From assembly GCF_019880365.1 (NCBI RefSeq), contig NZ_CP082271.1:1922001-1986000 (forward strand): a stretch of 64,000 nt of DNA. Direction: 5' to 3'. The position numbers and the translations under genes are program-made. This document shows, one piece after another, positions 7,174 through 14,230 of this stretch. The notes under the pieces were generated by a model. It was given only the letters and a program-made list of their open reading frames with translations, did not search any database and was not told the DNA's origin. The first letter of the stretch is position 1; every line of letters begins with the position of its first letter. The stretch is from Pseudomonas sp. DNDY-54. Lineage in GTDB: Bacteria > Pseudomonadota > Gammaproteobacteria > Pseudomonadales > Pseudomonadaceae.

Positions 7174-9291
7174 ATGCTGGTCGGTAGTTATAACCACATC
7201 CTCGTATTCTTTTCCTTCGTTGTTGCCGTGCTGGCGTCTTACACCGCGTTGGATATGGCGGGCAGGGTGGCGCTTTCCGAAGGCCGCGCGGCGCGGCTAT
7301 GGCTGGTTGGCGGAGCCTTTTCAATGGGGCTGGGCATCTGGTCGATGCACTTTATCGGCATGCTCGCGTTCAGCCTTCCGATCCCGCTGGGTTACGACCC
7401 GCTAATGACCGCGGGGTCGCTTGCCGTCTCCATTGGGGCGTCCGCATTGGCGTTGTGGTTGGTATGCCAGCGCGATCTGCCGTGGAACCGTCTGGTCCAG
7501 GGTGCCGTGTTGATCGGTGCTGGCATCGCGGTGATGCATTACAGCGGCATGGCGGCGTTGCGGATGCAGCCGGGAATTGCCTATGACCTGGGATGGCTGA
7601 TTGCGTCGGTGGTCATCGCAGTTCTGGCGTCGGGCGCCGCGCTGTCGCTGGCGTTTCGTCTGCGCGCCGATTTGAATCACGTGCGGGCCTGGCGTGGTGG
7701 GGCGGCACTGGTCATGGGCCTGGCGATTGTCGGCATGCACTACACCGGCATGGCAGCGGCCAGCTTCCCGGAAGGCAGCTATTGCGGCGCGGCTAATGGC
7801 GTGGACGCCAACTGGCTGGCTTTGCTGATCATCGTGCTGACGCTGGCGGTGCTGGCGATCACCTTGATCGTCTCCGTCCTTGATGCGCGTCTGCAGGCAC
7901 GGACCTCGGTGTTGGCGAGTTCGCTGGAAAAAGCCAATTCCGAACTCGTCCAATTGGCGCTGCATGACAACCTGACACGCCTGCCCAACCGTCTGCTATT
8001 GGAAGATCGCTTGGGCCAGGCGCTGAAGGTCGCGCAGCGCGAACAGTCCTGCTTTGCCGTGATGTTCATGGACCTGGACGGCTTCAAGGCAGTGAATGAT
8101 GCGTTTGGGCACCACATCGGCGACCAGTTGCTGGTCAGCGTAACCGAACGTCTGCGCACTTGTGTGCGTGCGCAGGACACGCTGGCCCGCCTGGGCGGCG
8201 ATGAGTTCGTCCTGCTGGCTTCGATCTCTGGCCCGGATGATGCCGCAACCCTGGCGGCGAAACTGGTGCAATGCGTCGACGCGCCCTTTGCGTTGTCGCG
8301 CTACGAACTGAGCGTGTCGCTGAGCATCGGCATCGCCGTTTTCCCGGGCGACGGCGAGACCGAGCGGGACCTGCTACTGCATGCCGACGCTGCGATGTAC
8401 CACACCAAACGTGCCGGGCGAAACGGTTACAGCTTCTTCGAGGCATCGATGAACGCCAACGCCGCTGAGCAGCTGCAGCTGCTTCATGATCTGAGGTTGG
8501 CTGAGTTACACGGCGAGTTGAGGCTCCATTACCAGCCGAAGTTCGAGGCGCCAGTCGGGCCGGTCAGAGGCTTCGAGGCACTGCTGCGCTGGCAGCATCC
8601 TCAGCGTGGGTTGCTCTCGCCGGATGTGTTTCTGCCGCTTGCTGAGAAAACCGGGCTGATCATTCCCATAGGCAGATGGGTACTCAACGAAGCGTGTCGC
8701 CAACTGCGTGAATGGCATCTTCAGGGCTCCAGTCACTGGACCGTCGCGGTCAACCTTTCAGCTGTTCAGTTCGAGCAGCAGGATTTGCTGGGATCGGTCA
8801 CGTCGGCGCTTGAGCGCCATTGCATTGCGCCGGAAAAGCTGACGATCGAGGTCACCGAATCCACGGCGATGCGCAGCCCGGAAACGACTATCGAGACACT
8901 GGAAAAGCTCACTGCGCTGGGTATCAAAGCGTCCATTGACGATTTCGGTACCGGCTATTCGAGCCTGCTTTACCTGAAACGTCTCCCGGCGAGCGAAGTG
9001 AAGATTGACCGCGCGTTCGTCAAGGAAATGAGTGCCGGCAATGAAGATTCGGTCATCGTTTCGGCGATCATTGCGCTGGCCAAGGCGCTGGGCCTTGAAG
9101 TAGTGGCGGAAGGTGTGGAAACAGCGGAACAACAGGATTTTCTGACCGGGCTTGGTTGCGAAACGCTACAGGGCTATCTGCTGGATCGACCGATGACATC
9201 CGAGCAGATTCGTCAACGTCTCGCGGCGCCGAAGCCTGGGCAGTCCGTATTCACTCTGCCGGTGGAAGACGAGGTGATGGAGCCGGGCTGA
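7174..9291 (+). CDS. MHYT-GGDEF-EAL membrane protein (cyclic-di-GMP turnover)
   Basis: About 705 residues. The N-terminus has seven predicted membrane helices carrying three MHYT-type motifs (MHFIGM, MHYSGM, MHYTGM), which in this family are proposed to bind copper and sense O2, CO or NO. A GGDEF domain follows with the active-site signature RLGGDEFVLLA intact, then an EAL domain with FEALLRWQHP and DDFGTGYSSL intact, so both synthesis and hydrolysis of cyclic-di-GMP are possible. The layout is that of Pseudomonas MucR/NbdA. ATG at 7174 has AGGA at 7160 and is preferred to an in-frame TTG at 7156. It is divergent from the stressosome operon. Confidence 0.9.
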   Translation: MLVGSYNHILVFFSFVVAVLASYTALDMAGRVALSEGRAARLWLVGGAFSMGLGIWSMHFIGMLAFSLPIPLGYDPLMTAGSLAVSIGASALALWLVCQRDLPWNRLVQGAVLIGAGIAVMHYSGMAALRMQPGIAYDLGWLIASVVIAVLASGAALSLAFRLRADLNHVRAWRGGAALVMGLAIVGMHYTGMAAASFPEGSYCGAANGVDANWLALLIIVLTLAVLAITLIVSVLDARLQARTSVLASSLEKANSELVQLALHDNLTRLPNRLLLEDRLGQALKVAQREQSCFAVMFMDLDGFKAVNDAFGHHIGDQLLVSVTERLRTCVRAQDTLARLGGDEFVLLASISGPDDAATLAAKLVQCVDAPFALSRYELSVSLSIGIAVFPGDGETERDLLLHADAAMYHTKRAGRNGYSFFEASMNANAAEQLQLLHDLRLAELHGELRLHYQPKFEAPVGPVRGFEALLRWQHPQRGLLSPDVFLPLAEKTGLIIPIGRWVLNEACRQLREWHLQGSSHWTVAVNLSAVQFEQQDLLGSVTSALERHCIAPEKLTIEVTESTAMRSPETTIETLEKLTALGIKASIDDFGTGYSSLLYLKRLPASEVKIDRAFVKEMSAGNEDSVIVSAIIALAKALGLEVVAEGVETAEQQDFLTGLGCETLQGYLLDRPMTSEQIRQRLAAPKPGQSVFTLPVEDEVMEPG

Positions 9292-9319
9292 ACGCATTCA
9301 GCTCGGCCCCGGTACGGCC

Positions 9320-9997
9320 TTAGAACCAGCGGTCGTTGCGCTTGCGGCCGCGGGTCATGGCGGGAAGGATCAGTCCAGCAAGCAGACCGGCACCGGCGAT
9401 GCTGCCGCCGTAAACCATGTAGCGCATCAGCACCTGATTGTTCTCGTCGCCCAGGCGCGCTTCCGCGTCGCGCAGGTCCGATTCGGTAGCCGTAAGGGCT
9501 TCGTCCAACGCCTTGCGCCGTGCCTCCAGTTCATCGATCAACGCTTTGCGTGAGTCCAGCGTCTCCTGCATGCCCTGGACGCGTGCCTTCCAGCTGTCGT
9601 CGATGGTTTTCAATTCTTCGCTGAGTTCAGCGACCTGTTGCTCGAGCTGTGGCAGGCGTTCGGCTTGGCCCGGAACGTCCTGCAGGTCGCTGCTGCGGAT
9701 CCATACGCGATCGCCGTTCTCGCCGCGTACCTGGCTGTAGTCGCCCTGGGTTTCGAGTAGCTCGACTTTCTGTCCGGACGTCAGGCTGCCGACAATGCGA
9801 TAGCCATCGGTGGGGCCGCTGCGGACGTAGGTGCTCAAGGTGTCACTGACCCAGCGATCAGTGGTCGCCTGCTGCGCGTGGGCGGGAATGACGAAGGCCA
9901 GCAGGGTGCCGACCAGGCCCGCACGAAAAGCGCGGCGCTGAGAGCTTGACCAGGCAAAACGGGAGAGCAGGGCAACGAGGTGTCGAGATAGGAGCAT
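9320..9997 (-). CDS. TIGR04211-type SH3-domain envelope protein
   Basis: About 225 residues. A signal-like N-terminal hydrophobic stretch ends in AHAQQ, followed by a bacterial SH3 domain (about 30-95, STYVRSGPTDGYRIVGSL and GDRVWIRSSDL). A long coiled coil (about 100-180) and a C-terminal membrane helix (about 190-212) with a basic tail (RGRKRNDRWF) complete it. This matches the YgiM-like TIGR04211 family of proteobacteria, whose function is poorly known; the SH3 domain is expected to face the periplasm. ATG at 9997 is preferred because upstream codons read through a poly-T tract and lack family features. Confidence 0.82.
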   Translation of the reverse strand: MLLSRHLVALLSRFAWSSSQRRAFRAGLVGTLLAFVIPAHAQQATTDRWVSDTLSTYVRSGPTDGYRIVGSLTSGQKVELLETQGDYSQVRGENGDRVWIRSSDLQDVPGQAERLPQLEQQVAELSEELKTIDDSWKARVQGMQETLDSRKALIDELEARRKALDEALTATESDLRDAEARLGDENNQVLMRYMVYGGSIAGAGLLAGLILPAMTRGRKRNDRWF

Positions 9998-10334
9998 GGT
10001 GATCTTCGCGCTGAAAAAAAAGAAGGTACCCGGTGTACGGGCCAAAACTGTAAGCGACCCCGGCGCTGGCATCTGGCCAGGAACCTGCCGCGATGAGTGC
10101 TAGCAGGTGTGCAGGGACTGCCGATCATGAATGGGAGGATACATTCTCCCAGCGTTGGGCCTGCGGCCCATGCAATGCTGCAGCCTGGACTGACAACCAA
10201 ATGCTCGGCAGGTTCATAAATATTTCACGATTTTATGATGGCGGTTGAGGCGGTTTCCGACCTGCCGCTCCGATCCTGGCAGGACCTTAGCACTCTGGAA
10301 AAGCCCTGCATCGCAGCATCAGCGACAGGGTGCG

Positions 10335-10643
10335 CTACAGCACGTCGATCACTTGTGCGCGGATCAACACCTGGTCCTGACGAAAGCGGGTTTCGAGCGA
10401 TGCGCGATAGGTTCGCCACCAGGTGCGGTCGAGTTCTGGCGCCATCACTTCGTAGATGACCAGATCGTCGCGCACCGCATGGTTGTCATCGTCCTGCCAA
10501 AGGCCATTGGCCGGGGCTCGGGTGTGCGCCGTCAGGCCTCCGAACTGCTGCATCAGTTCGTTTCTCACCTCGGCAAATAGCGCCTTCGGCAAGGGCTCAC
10601 AATCGTTGTCATACAGCGGCAGCAAGAGATGGATGAGGTGCAT
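10335..10643 (-). CDS. Conserved hypothetical protein of pseudomonads
   Basis: A 102-residue soluble protein beginning MHLIHLLLPLYDNDCEPLP and ending in a segment with RFRQDQVLIRAQ. Small proteins of this shape are common in Pseudomonas; none has a function that I know. It has no signal peptide, membrane helix or metal motif. The start at 10643 is chosen because conserved sequence begins there; codons further upstream are not conserved-looking. It is a single gene, divergent from the next small protein. Confidence 0.65.
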   Translation of the reverse strand: MHLIHLLLPLYDNDCEPLPKALFAEVRNELMQQFGGLTAHTRAPANGLWQDDDNHAVRDDLVIYEVMAPELDRTWWRTYRASLETRFRQDQVLIRAQVIDVL

Positions 10644-10852
10644 GGGATGGCTCCAATGGTAATGACGTCCATGTAGATGCGACCGCCGGCCCACCACCAT
10701 TGCGCGACGGGGCAGATCAACGGCGACACGGTACCAACGGTGGCTAAGCGACCCGCACGCCACGCGGGCTGCGGTTGGCTGATAGGCGGGGTCGAATTTG
10801 CCAGCGCAGCCCGACTCCAACGTAGATAAGAACCCACTGGAGGTAGTCAGAG

Positions 10853-11179
10853 ATGGAAACGTCGAACCCCTCAGTCAGCGCGCTGCAAAAGGCCCAGGAC
10901 GTTACGTCACGCTGGGCGGATGGCGAGTTGGGCGCTGAAGAAGCGCAGCATGCTCTCAAGTCCGTTTTCGATCACTGGCAGCCGGGCGACCCCACCACCG
11001 AGGCTGAGCAGATCGCCGAACAATCGCTAAGTGCGGCTCGCATTGCCTTTCAGGATTGGCAACAGCGCGGCGAAAATTGCGAGGAACTGGTCACGCAGCT
11101 GCGTTGGATTCTCGATCCTTCGAAAGATGGCATCACCGATCCGGCGCTCAACGTCTACGCGCCGCAGCGCCCGGAATAG
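10853..11179 (+). CDS. Small hypothetical protein
   Basis: A 108-residue acidic, helical, Ala/Glu-rich protein (METSNPSVSALQKAQDV...) with no recognised domain. A perfect GGAGG lies at 10839-10843, nine bases before the ATG, and codon use matches its neighbours, so it is probably expressed. Its 3' end lies 10 bases from the stop of the convergent kinase/phosphatase gene. No function is offered. Confidence 0.6.
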   Translation: METSNPSVSALQKAQDVTSRWADGELGAEEAQHALKSVFDHWQPGDPTTEAEQIAEQSLSAARIAFQDWQQRGENCEELVTQLRWILDPSKDGITDPALNVYAPQRPE

Positions 11180-11189
11180 TCACCGCCGC

Positions 11190-12911
11190 TCAGCGCAGCA
11201 TCAACACAACCACCGCCACGGCCAGCAGCAGAGACGTGCCTTTCCAGAACAGCACCGGGTTGCGCTCCATGAGCGGAGGCCTGGCCTTGTTCAGAAAGGC
11301 CTGGTTGGGCTGGCGCAGTTCAAAGACAAACTCCGACAGGTCCTCGTAGCGCTTGTACGGGTCGGGATGAAGTGCCTTGCGCAGCACATCATCGATCCAC
11401 GCTGGCATGCCGCGCTCATGCTCGCGGATTGGTTGATAGCTGAGTTTGTTTTGCGCCGCCCGGGTGCGGCATCGGGCAACCCCAGCGCCGTAAGGCAGCT
11501 CGGCAGTGAGCATCTGGTAGGTAATGACGGCCAGCGAAAACTGATCCGATCGCGTGCTACCGCTTTCCCCCAGAAAATATTCCGGCGCGGTGTATTGCGC
11601 GGTGCCGAGCAGATCGCTGCGCTCGATGGGCGAGGACATTTCCATGAGGCCTGCCACGCGGGTCGAGCCAAAGTCGATGATCTTCACCGTGCCCGTGGCG
11701 TCGATCATGATGTTGGCCGGGCGCAAATCCTGGTGCAGCATCTCCAGGCGGTGAAAGGCGCGCACACCCTTAGCGACCTGCTCGATGATGCCGCGCACCG
11801 TTTCAAGATCCGGACGGGGATTGTCGATCATCCATTGCGCCAGCGTCTGGCCGTCGATGTATTCGCTGACGCTGTACAGGTAGTTGCGCTTGCGTGTCTG
11901 TGTGCACGGCTTGACCACATGGGCGCTGTTGATGCGCCGGGCGACCCATTCCTCGGTCAGGAAGCGCTCAAGGTATTGCACGTCATGCTGCAGGTCGATG
12001 GACGGCGTCTTGATGATCACCGGCGTCTGGCTGACGTTGTCGGTGGCGAGATACACATGGCTTCGGCTGCTGGCGTGCACCCCGCGAACGATGGTGTAAC
12101 CGTCGAATGCGGCCCGCGCCTCAAGGATGGGCGGAAAGGGCCGCTCCGTCAGCTGCTGGTAGAGCTCGTCGGGCTGCTGCAACGGCAGCGCATCGATGCG
12201 CAGAATCTGCACCGTGAGGTTGTCGTCGCTGCCCTGCCGCAGGGCTTGTTTGACGATGGCTCGCGCAGCGGCGTCCAGGTCGTCGGGGTGATGGGCGATC
12301 ACGCCGAGCATCGACGATGCGCTGACGTACTCATACACCCCATCAGTGGCGAAGATGAAGGTATCGCCCACCTCAACCGGCTCGGCGCGGTAGTCCAGAT
12401 CCAACTGCGGATGAATCCCAAGCGCTCGGCTCAGATAGCTCTTGTCTTCGGATATCCACATTCGGTGGTCGTTGGTCAGCTGCTCCAGGGCGTTGCCCTG
12501 AACACGATAGATGCGCGAGTCGCCGGCATGAAAAAGGTGCGCGGTGGTCGACTTGATGACCAGCGCACTGAAGGTGCAAACGTAGCCGCGGTCAGGATCG
12601 AATCGATAAGGGCTTTGCTGGCTTTGTGAATGCAGCCATGAATTGGTCGCCATCAGCACCCGCTGCGCCGAGGTTTTCACCGACCAGGCGTCGGACGTGC
12701 AGTAGTAGTCGGCGAAGAATCCGGTGACCGCCGACTCGCTGGCGATGTGGCTGACGGCGCTGCTGCTGATGCCATCGGCCAGGGCAATGGCGATGCCCTT
12801 GCTGCTCAGCTGTGGTTCTTTTGGAATGTAGACGCCGTGGAAATCCTGATTGCTTTCCTTGCGGCCTTTGTCGGTGTGTTGGCCCACCGAAACCTTGAGT
12901 TGACTGCTCAT
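11190..12911 (-). CDS. Fused PP2C phosphatase and Ser/Thr protein kinase, nitrite-assimilation locus
   Basis: About 573 residues. Residues about 5-240 form a PP2C phosphatase (NQDFHG, ALADGISSS, HAGDSRIYRV, TDGVYEYV, DNLTVQILRID). Residues about 260-520 form a Hanks-type kinase: Lys in VIIKTPS, catalytic loop HQDLRPANIMID (HRD changed to HQD), DFGSTR, APEYFLGE. A single membrane helix near the C-terminus (FWKGTSLLLAVAVVVLMLR) anchors it to the inner membrane. Opposed kinase and phosphatase activities in one chain suggest a reversible switch. Pseudomonas genomes such as P. aeruginosa carry a similar gene beside nirBD (PA1782, from memory). ATG at 12911 is preferred to TTG at 12923. Substrates are unknown. 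Confidence 0.85.
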   Translation of the reverse strand: MSSQLKVSVGQHTDKGRKESNQDFHGVYIPKEPQLSSKGIAIALADGISSSAVSHIASESAVTGFFADYYCTSDAWSVKTSAQRVLMATNSWLHSQSQQSPYRFDPDRGYVCTFSALVIKSTTAHLFHAGDSRIYRVQGNALEQLTNDHRMWISEDKSYLSRALGIHPQLDLDYRAEPVEVGDTFIFATDGVYEYVSASSMLGVIAHHPDDLDAAARAIVKQALRQGSDDNLTVQILRIDALPLQQPDELYQQLTERPFPPILEARAAFDGYTIVRGVHASSRSHVYLATDNVSQTPVIIKTPSIDLQHDVQYLERFLTEEWVARRINSAHVVKPCTQTRKRNYLYSVSEYIDGQTLAQWMIDNPRPDLETVRGIIEQVAKGVRAFHRLEMLHQDLRPANIMIDATGTVKIIDFGSTRVAGLMEMSSPIERSDLLGTAQYTAPEYFLGESGSTRSDQFSLAVITYQMLTAELPYGAGVARCRTRAAQNKLSYQPIREHERGMPAWIDDVLRKALHPDPYKRYEDLSEFVFELRQPNQAFLNKARPPLMERNPVLFWKGTSLLLAVAVVVLMLR

Positions 12912-12921
12912 GAGATGCGGC

Positions 12922-12944
12922 AAACCCCGGTCGCGCCGGGGTTT
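12922..12944 (-). terminator. Intercistronic hairpin between the nitrite channel and the kinase/phosphatase
   Basis: A perfect 9-bp inverted repeat, AAACCCCGG and CCGGGGTTT with a 5-base loop, lies between the stop of the channel gene and the kinase start. On the minus strand only three T follow it, so it could reduce rather than stop read-through; on the plus strand four T follow. It may explain a lower level of the kinase than of NirBD (inference). Confidence 0.45.
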
Positions 12945-12953
12945 TCCAGTGCT

Positions 12954-13772
12954 CTATCCGCGTACCAGCGCGCGCTTGGCGCCCGTCTTGATGTGCGTGG
13001 TGTACAGCGTGAGGCCGGTGAAGGCGAGGCCGCCGACCAGGTTGCCCAGGGCTGTGGGGATTTCGTTCCAGATCATGTAATCCATGATCGAAAAATCGCC
13101 GCCCATGATCATCGCGGAGGGGAACAGAAACATGTTCACCACCGAGTGCTCGAAGCCCATGAAGAAGAACAGCATGATCGGCATCCACATCGCGAGGGCT
13201 TTGCCGCCTACGGTGGTGGAAATCATCGCGCCGACCACACCCATCGAGACCATCCAATTGCACAGCATCCCGCGCAGAAAGATGGTGAACCAGCCGGCTG
13301 CGCCGAATTCGGCGTAACCCAGTGTGCGTGCTTCGCCGATGGTGGAGATCTTCTCGCCGATCGGGCCCGGATCGGTGGAGAAGCCAGTGGTGAACATGAA
13401 GGCCATCATGAACGCGACCAGCAGTGCCCCGGCGAAGTTACCGACGAACACCAGCCCCCAGTTGCGCAGCACGCCGTTGACGGTGACGCCCGGACGCTTG
13501 TCCAGCAGGGCCAACGGCGTCAGGACGAAGACACCGGTGAGCAGATCGAACCCCATCAGGTAAAGCATGATGAAGCCGACTGGGAACAGCATCGCGCCCA
13601 CCAGCGGCGAGCCAGTCTGGACCGTGACGGTTACGGCGAAGACGGCGGCCAGCGCGAGAATCGCACCGGCCATGAACGCCCGGATCAAGGTGTCACGGGT
13701 AGACATAAAAATCTTGGACTCACCCGAGTCCACCATCTTGGTTACGAATTCTGAAGGAACGAGATAGGACAT
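12954..13772 (-). CDS. Formate/nitrite transporter family channel, NirC/FocA-like
   Basis: About 272 residues with six hydrophobic segments and FNT signatures (NFAGALLVAFMMAFMF and GFEHSVVNMFLFP, the latter holding the conserved pore His). FNT proteins form pentameric inner-membrane channels for formate, nitrite or hydrosulfide. Its position after nirB-nirD points to nitrite uptake. Many pseudomonads have an MFS nitrate transporter at this point in the locus instead. ATG at 13772 begins MSYLVPSEFV; an in-frame TTG further upstream is less likely. Substrate is inferred from context. Confidence 0.85.
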   Translation of the reverse strand: MSYLVPSEFVTKMVDSGESKIFMSTRDTLIRAFMAGAILALAAVFAVTVTVQTGSPLVGAMLFPVGFIMLYLMGFDLLTGVFVLTPLALLDKRPGVTVNGVLRNWGLVFVGNFAGALLVAFMMAFMFTTGFSTDPGPIGEKISTIGEARTLGYAEFGAAGWFTIFLRGMLCNWMVSMGVVGAMISTTVGGKALAMWMPIMLFFFMGFEHSVVNMFLFPSAMIMGGDFSIMDYMIWNEIPTALGNLVGGLAFTGLTLYTTHIKTGAKRALVRG

Positions 13773-13852
13773 TTTTCGATTCTCTAGGTGTGTTGGCAAA
13801 GCAGGCCCGGGCCTGCCGTTGGCGTATCGCTACTCGTTGCTCGCAGCCGCGG

Positions 13853-14230
13853 TCAGGCAGCGGCAATTTCCACCGCATCGCCATTCAGGCGCACGGGCCA
13901 GACCTGCAAGTGCTGTTCCGGGTATTCAAGACAGCTGCCGTCAGCCAGGCGGAAATGCTGCTTGTACAGCGGTGAGGCGATCACCAGGTCGCCCTTGAGC
14001 TGCCCCAGAATGCCGCGGCCGATGACATTGGCGCCCGATTTCGGATCCTTGTTGGCGACGGCGAAGACCTGCTCGCCCGTCTCGGTTTCGGGCAGGTGGA
14101 ACAGCGCGACCTGTTCGCCGTCCAGCCAGGCGACCACGCCTGAATTGGCGACCAGATCACGGCGGCTGCACAGCGCCCGCCAGCTGATGTTTTCACTCGG
14201 TTGCATGCGTACGGCGTTGGACTGGCTCAT
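13853..14230 (-). CDS. nirD: Assimilatory nitrite reductase small subunit
   Basis: A 125-residue Rieske-fold protein of the NirD family. In NirD the cluster-binding residues of true Rieske proteins are lost, and here too I see no C-x-H/C-x2-H pair. It partners with NirB in NADH-dependent reduction of nitrite to ammonium in the cytoplasm. The start ATG shares one base with the nirB stop (TGATG), so translation is coupled. The segment GANVIGRGILGQLKGD is typical of the family. Confidence 0.9.
   Translation of the reverse strand: MSQSNAVRMQPSENISWRALCSRRDLVANSGVVAWLDGEQVALFHLPETETGEQVFAVANKDPKSGANVIGRGILGQLKGDLVIASPLYKQHFRLADGSCLEYPEQHLQVWPVRLNGDAVEIAAA

Noticed and set aside
11031..12629. A long open frame of over 500 codons on the plus strand
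   Set aside because: It is the antisense of the kinase/phosphatase gene, is rich in His, Gln and Arg and has no recognisable domain.
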